64,000 nt of DNA, from positions 620,001 through 684,000 of the forward strand of contig NZ_BMHI01000003.1 in the NCBI RefSeq assembly GCF_014640635.1, given 5' to 3'. Below are positions 1 through 7,955 of the stretch, in pieces (position 1 is the first letter of the stretch; the number at the start of each line of letters is the position of its first letter). Made by a program: the position numbers and the translations under genes. The notes beneath the pieces were generated by a model, which was not told where the DNA came from, did no database searches, and saw only the letters and a program-made list of their open reading frames with translations. Origin of the DNA: Flexivirga endophytica. GTDB taxonomy: Bacteria; Actinomycetota; Actinomycetes; Actinomycetales; Dermatophilaceae.

Positions 1-159
1 CTCGGTGACGTCGTTCACGCCGCGATAGGACCACAGATCGGAGCCGCACACGCAGGTGGCGGCGAGGCGAATGATCGCGTCGGTCGGCCGGGTGATCTTC
101 GGGTCCTCGCGCTCCTCGACCCGGACGTCACCCGGGCTGTGCAGCATCACTCCGCGCAT
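1..159 (-). CDS. Zinc-dependent alcohol dehydrogenase, N-terminal part (cut by window edge)
   Basis: The first 53 codons of a gene that runs off the left edge. The ATG is preceded by a good AAGGAG ribosome site. The peptide starts MRGVMLHSPGDVRVEE and contains CVCGSDLWSY, the catalytic-zinc cysteine region of medium-chain zinc alcohol dehydrogenases (family pattern C-x-x-D/S near residue 38). Family knowledge suggests NAD-linked oxidation of an alcohol or formaldehyde-type substrate; the substrate cannot be told from the fragment. Nothing suggests a broken gene within what is visible. Confidence 0.75.
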   Translation of the reverse strand, partial: MRGVMLHSPGDVRVEEREDPKITRPTDAIIRLAATCVCGSDLWSYRGVNDVTE

Positions 160-244
160 CGCTTCTCCTTCGGATTGGGGTGTATGGCGCCTTCTGGGGT
201 TCACCCTAGACAGCGGTAGAGGAGCACATCGAGTCGCTCCGCCC

Positions 245-335
245 CTGGATCTCGATACACCTCCCCCGCTGCGCTCCCCCGGCACTCGCTCAGCGGGCGG
301 GCTACCGTCTCGACCTGCGGGTTTCCATTTGCCAG
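245..335. repeat. Dispersed GTCTCGATAC-type repeat element
   Basis: The gap between the alcohol dehydrogenase and ppk2 contains ATCTCGATACACCTCCC, then CGCTGCGCTCCCC, then GCTACCGTCTCGACC. The same core occurs at 17104, 19804 and 20142 and, in weaker form, at 18066. Short inverted elements with a TCGATAC edge, a GCTGCGCTC core and a CTCGA edge are scattered through many actinobacterial genomes. It is not a known transposon and no gene is visible in it. Confidence 0.55.
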
Positions 336-344
336 ACTCAGCGG

Positions 345-1257
345 GTGGACGAAACCGAGACGGCCGCAGAGGTCACTGTCGACGAACACGACGTGGTCGC
401 GCTGCCCAGCACGAGCATCGAACTGCCCGCCGCGCGTGATGACGCCTGGCGCAGTGGCTTTCCCTACGACGCCCGGATGAGTCGCAAGGAATACGACCGG
501 ATCAAGCGCACCCTGCAGATCGAGATGCTCAAGATGCAGGCGTGGGTCAAGGACACCGGCCAGCAGGTCGTCATCGCTTTCGAGGGCCGGGACGCCGCCG
601 GCAAGGGCGGCGCGATCAAGCGGTTCACCGAGCACCTGAATCCTCGCGGCGCGAGCGTGGTTGCGCTCGAAAAGCCCACGGAACGTGAGCAATCCGAGTG
701 GTACTTCCAGCGGTATGTCGCTCACCTGCCCGCGGCCGGTGAGATCGTCTTCTTCGACCGCTCCTGGTACAACCGCGCCGGGGTCGAGCGCGTCATGGGC
801 TACTGCACCAACGACGAATACGACGAGTTCATGCGGTCCTGCCCGCAGATCGAGCAGATGTGGGTCAACTCGGGCATCCGGCTGATCAAGCTGTGGTTCT
901 CCGTCGGCCGGCACGAGCAGATCACCCGCTTCGAACGCCGCGCGACCGACCCCGTCAAGCAGTGGAAGCTCAGCCCGACCGATCTCGCCAGCCTGGACAA
1001 GTGGAACGCCTACCCGCGCCAAGGAAGCGATGTTCGAGCACACCGACACCGAGTGGGCGCCCTGGACGGTCATCAAGTCCAACGACAAGAAGCGCGGCCG
1101 GCTCGAGGCGATGCGCCACGTGCTCGACACGATGCCCTACCCGGACAAGGACCGAGCCGTCATCGGCTACCCGGACCCTAAGATCGTCGGATCGGCGAAG
1201 CAGATCCTCGATGAGGGCGAGGATGGCTTCCAGGGTGGATATCGCTCCGCCTATTGA
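345..1257 (+). pseudogene. ppk2: Polyphosphate kinase 2, frameshifted
   Basis: PPK2 transfers phosphate between polyphosphate and nucleoside diphosphates. The N-terminal frame (GTG at 345) has the Walker A region FEGRDAAGKGGAIK, the Walker B region FFDRSWYNRAGVERV and the lid segment RATDPVKQWKLSPTD. At about 1011-1020 the frame changes: codons for DKWNAY run into nonsense, while the next frame continues MFEHTDTEWAPWTVIKSNDKKR, the conserved C-terminal block, to the stop at 1257. The pattern fits loss of two bases (TAC-ACC-CGC-GCC reduced to TACCCGCGCC). Both halves are otherwise intact, so this is either a recent mutation or an assembly error. The 3' end overlaps the convergent CPBP gene by 80 bp. 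Confidence 0.85.
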
Positions 1258-1897
1258 CGATCGGCGGCAGCACCAAGAGCATCCCGGCCGACCAGACCAC
1301 GTGCAGCACGACCGGTGCGATCACCGAATCTGTGTGCGCGCGCTCCAGCCCGGCCAACGTGCTCAGCAACCCGGACGCCAGCACCAGCATCGGGTTGCCG
1401 GTCGCCGTGGTCACCGCCATGTGCAACACCGTCGTACTCGACACCTCCGGCAGCCCGAGGTGCCCCGCGACGTCATACAACGCTCCCCGGAAGAAGAGCT
1501 CCTCGGTGGCGCCGGTGAGCAGTGCCAGTCCCGCGACGATCGGCAACGAACCCCGGCGAGCGTGGTCCAGCACGTCGGCCATTCGGTCGCGCACGAAGGG
1601 CAGGCGGGCACCCACCAGGGCACCGCCGGTGAAGACACCGATGGTCGCCGCGCCGGCGACGGCCGGCTGCAGCACGACGGCGCGCAGGTCGGTCGGTAAC
1701 TCGAACCCCGCCGGCTCGATGGCGCGGACGGCGACCGCACCCGCCGTCCAGGCCGCCGCGAGCTCGACGGCGCGCCGCCGGAACGCCGTGCCGCCGCGCG
1801 GACTGCGGATCGCCCGGCGCAGCATCGGCGTGCCGACCGCGAGGGTGAGGGCCGCGACGCCGGTCACGGGGTCGGGGCGGAGCTTCGGGACGTGCAT
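1178..1897 (-). CDS. CPBP-family intramembrane metalloprotease
   Basis: A 239-aa hydrophobic protein. The family glutamate pair is in TEELFFRGALYD, followed by the later helix and a histidine in VVLHVVWSAG, as in CAAX protease/bacteriocin-processing (CPBP, ABI) membrane enzymes. Substrate unknown. I chose the ATG at 1897, two bases after the stop of the upstream SDR gene; an in-frame ATG at 1912 would overlap that stop. Translational coupling in the LysR-SDR-CPBP run is likely. The 3' end overlaps the convergent ppk2. Confidence 0.7.
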   Translation of the reverse strand: MHVPKLRPDPVTGVAALTLAVGTPMLRRAIRSPRGGTAFRRRAVELAAAWTAGAVAVRAIEPAGFELPTDLRAVVLQPAVAGAATIGVFTGGALVGARLPFVRDRMADVLDHARRGSLPIVAGLALLTGATEELFFRGALYDVAGHLGLPEVSSTTVLHMAVTTATGNPMLVLASGLLSTLAGLERAHTDSVIAPVVLHVVWSAGMLLVLPPIVNRRSDIHPGSHPRPHRGSASPIRRS

Positions 1898-1899
1898 CG

Positions 1900-2904
1900 T
1901 CAGCCCGCCCATTCCGGATCGGCGCTGGTCAACCAGGCCGGATCGGCCTCGCCGGGCTCCGGCAACCCGCCCGATCGACGCGAGCTGCCGCCCAGCGCCG
2001 CAGCGATCGAGGCGTCGAGCGAGAGCGGAGCCGGCACACCTGTCGCGTCCCAGATGTCGCGCTCGGAGCACACGACATCGTGGACGAGGCTGCCGACCAG
2101 CGGCTTGGCCACCCCGGTGGGCACCGGCGTCACCAGTCCGACCCAATGGCTGGCCAGCCACGGGCTCAGGAACGGAACGGGCACGATCAGTCGTGGCCGC
2201 AACCCGTCCGCTGTGGCGAAGCGTTCGATGAGCTTCTGATAGGTCAGGACCTCGCCGCATCCGATGTCGAACGTGCGATTGCTGTCCGCCGGCAACGCGG
2301 CCGCCGCCACGAGCAGTCGCACGACGTCGCGGATCGCGATCGGCTCGATGCGACTGCGCAGCCACCTGGGAGCGACCATCGCGGGCAAGCGGTGCGTCAG
2401 GTGGCGCAGCATCTCGAACGAGGCCGAACCCGACCCGATGATCACCGCCGCCTGCAGGACCGTCGTCGGCACTTCGCCGGCGAGAAAGATCTCACCGACC
2501 TCCGCCCGCGACGCGAGGTGATCGCTCAACTCCTCGTCCTGCGGGTGCAGACCCGACTGGTAGACGACGCGCGACACACCGGAATCGGCTGCGGCTTGGG
2601 CGAATCCGTGCGCCATCCGCTTGTCGCGCTCCTGGAAATCGCCCTGTCCGTCCATCGAGTGCAGCAGGTAGTAGGCGACATCGGCACCCTCGAGGGCGCG
2701 CGCGAGATCGGCGGGCTTCGTGGCATCACCGGTCACGACGCGGACCGCCGTCTCATCACGCGCCCAGCTCCGCTCGCGGATCGCCTCCGGGTGGCGCGCC
2801 AGGACCGTGACCTGCCAACCGTCCGCGAGCAGCGCCGGAGCGAGCCGCGACCCGATGTAGCCGCTTGCACCGGTTACCAGTGCGCGCTTGCTGTTATCGC
2901 CCAT
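1900..2904 (-). CDS. NAD(P)-binding atypical SDR / NmrA-like epimerase family protein
   Basis: A 334-aa protein with the N-terminal Rossmann motif VTGASGYIGSRLAPALL and the segment VAYYLLHSM typical of the atypical SDR group that includes NAD(P)H-binding YfcH-like proteins. The usual YxxxK catalytic pair is not evident, so it may bind nucleotide without being a classical dehydrogenase. It starts 9 nt after the LysR gene stop, on the same strand, and its stop nearly touches the CPBP start, so the three genes probably share a transcript. Substrate unknown. Confidence 0.75.
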   Translation of the reverse strand: MGDNSKRALVTGASGYIGSRLAPALLADGWQVTVLARHPEAIRERSWARDETAVRVVTGDATKPADLARALEGADVAYYLLHSMDGQGDFQERDKRMAHGFAQAAADSGVSRVVYQSGLHPQDEELSDHLASRAEVGEIFLAGEVPTTVLQAAVIIGSGSASFEMLRHLTHRLPAMVAPRWLRSRIEPIAIRDVVRLLVAAAALPADSNRTFDIGCGEVLTYQKLIERFATADGLRPRLIVPVPFLSPWLASHWVGLVTPVPTGVAKPLVGSLVHDVVCSERDIWDATGVPAPLSLDASIAAALGGSSRRSGGLPEPGEADPAWLTSADPEWAG

Positions 2905-2913
2905 GCACCCAAC

Positions 2914-3810
2914 CTAACCGGCTTTCAGCTCCCGCCTGCCCAGCACACGGAGCAGCTGCCGCACCGCCTCGTTGTCCCTGGCCTTCGGGGACGACACCAG
3001 ACACAGTTGCCACCGCAGCGGCTCCGCCAGCCCTCGGATGACGACGCCGCGCGCTTCGCCGGACGGTCGTGGCACCACGGCAACGCCCAGTCCGGCCCGC
3101 ACGTAGTCGGGGACGGTCGTCAGATCCGGTACCTCCACCAGCACCGAACGACGGACACCCTGGGCGGCCAGGTAACGATCGACCATGGTGCGATTGCCGA
3201 ATCCGGTTGGAACGTCCACGAATCCGTCCCGCGCCAGAGCCGCCAAGGAAATCGTGGTCTCGGTCGCCAACGGATGCGTCGGCGGCAGCATCGCGACGAA
3301 CGGCGTGTCCTGCAACACAATCGGCGCAAGATCGGCCAGCTCAGCGGCGTCGAAACCGACCAGTCCGACATCCAGGCGGCCGGCGCGCAGATCGCGCGCG
3401 ATGTCACTCGAACCGCGTGGCCGTTGGGCCAGCGAAAGTTTCACGTCCGGGTGCTGCCGGTGGAACGCGCCGAGCCGTCCAGGCAGGTCCAACCACTCAA
3501 GACTGGTCAGCGTGCCGATCCTGATCCGCCCGCGCAGCGTCTCACCCTGATCGCCGCCGATCGACCGGATCTTCCTCTCGTCAGCGAGAATCCGTTCGGC
3601 TATGGGCAACAACTCCGCGCCCTGCGGAGTCAGCTCGACCCGGCGGGTGGAGCGCGTGAGCACGGCATACCGCAGGTCCTTCTCCAGTGCCGCGACGCCA
3701 GCACTGACCGTCGACTGCACTGCGTTCAGCCGCGCGGCGGCCTGAGTGAAGCTGCGCTCCTGCGCCACTGTGACGAAGTATTCGAGCTGCCGGGTGTCCA
3801 CGCGATCCAT
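2914..3810 (-). CDS. LysR-family transcriptional regulator
   Basis: A 298-aa regulator. Start at MDRVDTRQLEYF. The winged helix-turn-helix is in roughly residues 5-65 (FTQAAARLNAVQSTVSAGVAAL) and is followed by a LysR substrate-binding domain with RIRIGTLTSLEWLDL opening the effector fold. The open frame extends upstream to 3996 but the extra residues look non-coding. It is divergent from the MFS exporter with a 76-bp spacer holding a perfect T-N11-A box, so it most likely controls that exporter and itself. The effector is unknown. Confidence 0.85.
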   Translation of the reverse strand: MDRVDTRQLEYFVTVAQERSFTQAAARLNAVQSTVSAGVAALEKDLRYAVLTRSTRRVELTPQGAELLPIAERILADERKIRSIGGDQGETLRGRIRIGTLTSLEWLDLPGRLGAFHRQHPDVKLSLAQRPRGSSDIARDLRAGRLDVGLVGFDAAELADLAPIVLQDTPFVAMLPPTHPLATETTISLAALARDGFVDVPTGFGNRTMVDRYLAAQGVRRSVLVEVPDLTTVPDYVRAGLGVAVVPRPSGEARGVVIRGLAEPLRWQLCLVSSPKARDNEAVRQLLRVLGRRELKAG

Positions 3811-3814
3811 ACTA

Positions 3815-3829
3815 ATCGGCTTCACCGAT
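3815..3829. promoter_or_regulatory. Candidate LysR operator (T-N11-A box)
   Basis: ATCGG-CTTCA-CCGAT is a perfect 5-5-5 inverted repeat containing T-N11-A, the classical LysR-type box. It lies 4 bp upstream of the LysR start and 58 bp upstream of the MFS start, where autorepression and activation of the divergent gene would be expected. Computed by eye only. Confidence 0.6.
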
Positions 3830-3886
3830 GAATCATGTGACGATTGTTCGTTGGACACGATCAGCCTGCAGGACAACCATTGACGT

Positions 3887-5110
3887 ATGACGACAACCAC
3901 CTCGGACTCCGCCGCCGCGCGGATCGACCACGCGGGCCACCGGCGCGCGTTCTGGCTGGTGGCCACGGCGTTCGCCGCGACGATGGCCTTCACCACCGTC
4001 CCGACCCCGCTCTACGGCCTTTACCAGGCACGCGACGGGTTCCCGACGCTGATGATCACGGTGATCTTCGCGGCCTACGGCTTCGGCGTCATGGGTGGGC
4101 TCTTCCTCGTCGGTCACGTATCGGACTACCTCGGCCGGCGCCGCATCTTCCTCGCCGCAGTGATCACCGAGTTGGTGTCCTGCCTGATGTTCGTCTTCCT
4201 CAAGGACGTCGCCAGCCTGCTCATCGCCCGCTTCATCTGCGGGGCTGGCATCGGCGCACTGACCTCGACCGCGACCGCCCATCTCAGTGAGTTGCGCTCG
4301 GTCGGCGCACCCGCGGAGGACGGTAGGCGAGCCAGTCTGGTCGCGAGCGCCGTCAACACCGGCGGCCTGGCCCTCGGGCCCATCATCGGCGGTCTCCTCA
4401 CCGAGTGGTGGCCCCACCCGCTCACTCTGCCGTACGTCGTCTTCCTCGTCGCGCTGCTCGTGGTGGCAGTCGTAGCGGTGACTGCTCCGGAAACGGTTGA
4501 CATACCGGATCAGCGCCCGCCGTACCAGCCGCAGCGCGTGAGCGTATCCCCAGAAGTACGAGGCGAGTTCATCGCGACCGGATTGGCCGCGGCCGGCTCG
4601 TTCGCGGTGCTCGGCTTCTTCACCTCATTGACCGGCAGCGTGCTGGGTGAGGTGATGCATCAGCACTCGCGGCTGGTGATCGGGCTGGTTGTCTTCGGGA
4701 CCATGGGCGCATCCTCGGTGTCGCAGGTTCTCCTGTACGGGCTGCGGCCCCGGCTCAAGCTGCAGGCCGGCATAGGGCTCATCGTGGCCGGCCTGGTGCT
4801 GGTCGCGGCCGGCACGCTGATCAAGACGCTGGCCGTCTTGTCGACCGGCGGAATCGTCGCCGGCGCCGGCATCGGCTTGATCTTCGCCTCCAGCATCGCC
4901 GCCGCCAATCGGATGGCGGATCCGGCGCGGCGAGGCGAGACGGTGGCCGGAATGTTCCTGGCGGCATACGCCGGGATCACCGTGCCGGTCATCGCGTGCG
5001 GGGTGCTGCTGAGCTGGGTGCCGACGGTCACGCTCGTGGTTTGCTTCGCCGCGCTGATCATCGTCGTCGCCGTGACATCGACGTGGCGGATGTTGAAGTT
5101 CACCCCCTGA
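3887..5110 (+). CDS. MFS transporter
   Basis: A 407-aa membrane protein with about 12 hydrophobic segments. The loop 2-3 motif GHVSDYLGRRRIF matches the MFS G-x-x-x-D-x-x-G-R-R/K signature, and GPIIGGLL is typical of helix 5 of proton-coupled antiporters. It is probably an exporter of a small molecule sensed by the divergent LysR protein. The substrate cannot be inferred. The following rhodanese gene starts 20 bp downstream but has its own -10-like box. Confidence 0.8.
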   Translation: MTTTTSDSAAARIDHAGHRRAFWLVATAFAATMAFTTVPTPLYGLYQARDGFPTLMITVIFAAYGFGVMGGLFLVGHVSDYLGRRRIFLAAVITELVSCLMFVFLKDVASLLIARFICGAGIGALTSTATAHLSELRSVGAPAEDGRRASLVASAVNTGGLALGPIIGGLLTEWWPHPLTLPYVVFLVALLVVAVVAVTAPETVDIPDQRPPYQPQRVSVSPEVRGEFIATGLAAAGSFAVLGFFTSLTGSVLGEVMHQHSRLVIGLVVFGTMGASSVSQVLLYGLRPRLKLQAGIGLIVAGLVLVAAGTLIKTLAVLSTGGIVAGAGIGLIFASSIAAANRMADPARRGETVAGMFLAAYAGITVPVIACGVLLSWVPTVTLVVCFAALIIVVAVTSTWRMLKFTP

Positions 5111-5129
5111 GTCGGCCTAGCCTGTCCGG

Positions 5130-5549
5130 GTGAGTGTGGACGATGACCAACGTCAGACCGTGGCCGACTTCGTCGCCGAGGCGAGGGCGGCATTGCGACG
5201 GGTGACCGGTGATCAGCTCGAGGACATCCGTCGCAGCGGCGGCCACCTCATCGACATCCGCAACGATCACACCCGGCTCGTGGAGGGGCACGTGCCCGGG
5301 TCCGTCGTGATCGACCGCCTCGTCCTCGAATGGCGGCTGGACCCGACCAGCGGCGCCACCATGGATGGCGCACCGGGCTTCGACGACGTCGTCGTCGTCG
5401 TCTGCAACGAGGGCTACTCCTCGTCGATCGCCGCCCGCGACCTGCAGCACCTCGGCTTTCGGCACGCGACCGATCTGGTCGGTGGCTTCCGACAGTATGC
5501 CGCCGAGGGACTCCCGGTCGTTGCCGATCCGGTCGCCGTCATCCGCTGA
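5130..5549 (+). CDS. Rhodanese-like domain protein
   Basis: A 139-aa single-domain rhodanese. HLIDIRNDHTRLVEGHVPGSV is the N-terminal half of the fold, with R at the usual DxR position, and VVCNEGYSSSIAARDL is the active-site loop with the cysteine followed by E-G-Y-S-S-S rather than the common R-x-G-x-R. A persulfide/sulfurtransferase role is likely but unproven. A TAGCCT box at 5118-5123 lies 6 nt before the GTG start, suggesting a leaderless message. A truncated paralogue lies at 10830-11072. Confidence 0.8.
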   Translation: MSVDDDQRQTVADFVAEARAALRRVTGDQLEDIRRSGGHLIDIRNDHTRLVEGHVPGSVVIDRLVLEWRLDPTSGATMDGAPGFDDVVVVVCNEGYSSSIAARDLQHLGFRHATDLVGGFRQYAAEGLPVVADPVAVIR

Positions 5550-5591
5550 AAATCCTCGCGGCGGTTTCCCCAAAAAATTTTCCGGACAGGT

Positions 5592-5618
5592 CTGGCACTC
5601 TCGTCAGCAGAGTGCTAA
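5592..5618 (+). promoter_or_regulatory. CIRCE operator (HrcA-binding) upstream of hsp20
   Basis: CTGGCACTC-N9-GAGTGCTAA: the right arm is a perfect CIRCE half-site and the left arm matches the consensus TTAGCACTC at 7 of 9 bases, with the standard 9-nt spacer. CIRCE is the operator of the heat-shock repressor HrcA. It ends 75 bp before the Hsp20 start, so heat-inducible control of that gene is expected. Confidence 0.8.
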
Positions 5619-5693
5619 TTTTTTGGCCGTAGGAATTCGTAGTTGGTTGCCTCCGGGTAACCGGTAGGCTGCCCCTGATCGTTGGAGGTTGCT

Positions 5694-6167
5694 ATGCGCT
5701 CTGACTCGATTTCTGATCTCGACGCCCTTGCCCGCAATCTGCTGGGCATGCGTGCCGGCTCGGCGCGCTCCCCGCAGTTCATGCCGATCGACCTCTACCG
5801 GGTCGACGACCATTACGTACTGCACGCCGACCTTCCCGGGATGGATCCCGGCAGTATCGACGTCAACGTGGATCGTGGTGTCCTGACCCTGACCGCGCAC
5901 CGGACCCCGCCGCCGGAGAACGACGTGCAATGGCTGACCAGTGAACGCTTCGCCGGCGTCTACCGCAGGCAGATCACCCTGGGTGACGACATCGACACCG
6001 AGCGGATCGACGCGAGCTACGACAACGGCGTGCTGAACCTGACCATCCCGTTGCACGAGCGTGCCAAGCCGCGCCAGATCCAGGTCATCCACAGCAACGA
6101 GAGCGACCAGCACTTGGTCACCTCGCAGACCGACACATCGGACCGGACGCTGAAAGGAGGCGAATAA
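5694..6167 (+). CDS. Hsp20 / alpha-crystallin family small heat-shock protein
   Basis: A 157-aa holdase chaperone. The alpha-crystallin domain covers roughly residues 35-130: FMPIDLYRVDDHYVLHADLPGM opens it and the family A-x-x-x-n-G-V-L motif appears as ASYDNGVLNLTIP. The ATG at 5694 is chosen because GGAGG stands a few bases upstream; an in-frame TTG at 5682 overlaps that site. The CIRCE operator upstream indicates HrcA repression, unlike the HspR control common for actinobacterial small heat-shock genes. Confidence 0.9.
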   Translation: MRSDSISDLDALARNLLGMRAGSARSPQFMPIDLYRVDDHYVLHADLPGMDPGSIDVNVDRGVLTLTAHRTPPPENDVQWLTSERFAGVYRRQITLGDDIDTERIDASYDNGVLNLTIPLHERAKPRQIQVIHSNESDQHLVTSQTDTSDRTLKGGE

Positions 6168-6332
6168 CACCGCGTAGGCAACCGTAACCGTCGAACAACC
6201 GCGGCGGCCGGGTGTGGATCAAGGGGCCGTCTTCAGCCCAGTCATCCTCTCGTCCATCACTTGCTGATCTCGCCCGGTCGCCGCCCACAGCTTTCATGGT
6301 CATTTCATGGTCGCGTTCCGAGGTGCACCGCG

Positions 6333-6653
6333 ATGAACCCAATCCAACCCGAACCAGCGGACCTACGGGCCAGGACGATTCGGGAACTGCTCGCTGAACT
6401 GGCCCGGATAGAGGAACGCCTGAACAGCCGGCGCGCTGCTGCCCATTACCGCGCGCACCCGGAGATCGCCCGGTGGGACCGCCAGGTGCGCGCCATCCGC
6501 GCGGAACTGCAGCGGCGCCGTACCAAAGCCCTGCCGGACAGCGTGCCGCTGACCGATGCGAACGAAGCAGACCGGGTCGAGCAGTTGATCACCGTCGACG
6601 GCGGCTTGGACGATGACTACCCGCACCAGCAGGAGATCGACCACCCGATGTGA
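6333..6653 (+). CDS. Hypothetical small charged protein
   Basis: A 106-aa protein rich in Arg, Glu and Ala, with a predicted helical centre (RTIRELLAELARIEERLNSRR and IARWDRQVRAIRAELQRRR) that may form a coiled coil, and an acidic C-terminus. The ATG at 6333 is preceded by GAGGTG. I do not recognise a family. Lying 165 bp downstream of hsp20 on the same strand, it could be a stress-related gene, but that rests on position only. Confidence 0.5.
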   Translation: MNPIQPEPADLRARTIRELLAELARIEERLNSRRAAAHYRAHPEIARWDRQVRAIRAELQRRRTKALPDSVPLTDANEADRVEQLITVDGGLDDDYPHQQEIDHPM

Positions 6654-6659
6654 GACCTT

Positions 6660-6855
6660 GTGTCGGCTCGAGCGACAGCCGGTTGCGACGGCCGGTTCTG
6701 GGTACGACATGCCCGTAGGTGAGAAGCACTGCGCTGAGGTACCTTCGCCATCACGAGGCGGAGACGTAAGTCGGTCGAGGCCGACGGCGTAACCGCCGAT
6801 CCCGACCTCCAGCGATCGAGGACCGGGCGAAGCGAACACCGACCACAGGGAGCCG
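6660..6855 (+). promoter_or_regulatory. Possible structured leader before the acyl-CoA dehydrogenase cluster
   Basis: This 209-bp gap is long for this genome and contains consecutive potential hairpins: CAGCCGGTTGC...GGCCGGTTCTG (about 6674-6702), GTCGG-N6-CCGAC (about 6771-6786) and GGCG-TAAC-CGCC (6786-6798). They sit directly before the three-gene cluster at 6863. It does not match any riboswitch consensus I can recall. It may be a regulatory leader or just a GC-rich spacer. Confidence 0.25.
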
Positions 6856-6862
6856 ACCGCGT

Positions 6863-7927
6863 ATGACCGAGTCCACCGCCACGCCCGGCCGCCCGGTCGG
6901 CGCGCTCGTCAATGGACCGGCTCCGCTGCTCGTCGACGCGGTCGTGCGAGCCGCGCGCGAGGCTCACGAGGCCCCGGACGTGGTGGATGCTGCGTTGAGC
7001 CTCGCCCGGCGCCTCGGTGCGGAGCTGCCGCTGCCGGCAATGGGGCAAACCTGGAAGTTGTGGTCGTCGCTCGCGTCGCTGGCGACGGTCGATCTGACTG
7101 TCGCCAGGGTCGTGGAGCCGCACTTGGATGCTCTGGCGATCCTGCATCAGGCCGCAGCGGACGGTCACCATCCAGCTCCGCCCGGACCGACGGAGACCTG
7201 GGGCGTGTTCGCGGCCGAGGGACCGGGCACGCGGTTGTCGGCCGAGCAGGTTGCCGACGGCTGGCTGCTCAACGGGGTCAAACCGTGGTGTTCCCTGCCC
7301 GGTCGGCTCGACCGCGCCCTGATCACCGCATGGGTGGATGACCGGCAACGCGGCCTGTTCTCGATAGACCTGCACGACCAGGGTGTCCGCGTCGACCGCA
7401 CCTCGCAGTGGGTGGCGCACGGCCTGCCCGACGTCACCAGCGTGGGCATCCGACTCGACCGGGTGAGCGCAACTCCCGTCGGACCGCCGGGCTGGTATCT
7501 CGAACGCGAAGGGTTCGCGTGGGGCGGGATCGGCGTCGGGAGCATCTGGTTCGGCGGAGCGCTCGGCCTCGCCGAGCGGGTGCGAGCGATTCGTCGCACG
7601 CCGGACCAGATCGCGGAGTTGCACATCGGGCAACTCGACGTGTCGCTCTGGGCCTGCGAGCAGTCCCTGCGGGCAGCTGCCGACCAGGTGGACAGCGATC
7701 GTGCCCCATCGCCGGCGGTCCTCGCGAACCGCGCACGGTCGGTGTGCGCGAACACCGCCGAAGACGTGCTGCGAGTGGCTGACCACGCACTCGGCCCGGC
7801 GCCGCTGACCACGGAGGTCGACTACGTCCAGCGCGTGAGCGACTTGCGCCTCTACGTACGCCAGCACCATGCCGAGCGTGACCTGGCAGCCCTCGGCCGC
7901 TTGCTCATCGCCGAGGACCAGCAATGA
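6863..7927 (+). CDS. Acyl-CoA dehydrogenase-like flavoprotein
   Basis: A 354-aa protein with the acyl-CoA dehydrogenase layout: helical N-terminus, a middle beta region (WGVFAAEGPGTRLSAEQVADGW, with GWLLNGVKPWCS like the family's G-x-x-G-x-K-x-[WF] segment), and a C-terminal helical bundle. The usual catalytic glutamate region is not clearly recognisable, so the reaction is uncertain. It opens a three-gene set with the PIG-L/methyltransferase fusion and a glycosyltransferase (28-bp gap, then ATGA overlap), a neighbourhood suggesting synthesis or modification of a small glycoconjugate or lipid. Confidence 0.65.
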   Translation: MTESTATPGRPVGALVNGPAPLLVDAVVRAAREAHEAPDVVDAALSLARRLGAELPLPAMGQTWKLWSSLASLATVDLTVARVVEPHLDALAILHQAAADGHHPAPPGPTETWGVFAAEGPGTRLSAEQVADGWLLNGVKPWCSLPGRLDRALITAWVDDRQRGLFSIDLHDQGVRVDRTSQWVAHGLPDVTSVGIRLDRVSATPVGPPGWYLEREGFAWGGIGVGSIWFGGALGLAERVRAIRRTPDQIAELHIGQLDVSLWACEQSLRAAADQVDSDRAPSPAVLANRARSVCANTAEDVLRVADHALGPAPLTTEVDYVQRVSDLRLYVRQHHAERDLAALGRLLIAEDQQ

Positions 7928-7955
7928 CGGCACCGGCCCGAAAGCCGTCGCGCCG

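Noticed and set aside
2080-3831. Long rightward open frame (583 codons) across the SDR and LysR genes
   Set aside because: It is antisense to two recognisable genes; its translation is Arg/Gln/His-rich without motifs. GC-rich codon structure keeps the opposite frame open.
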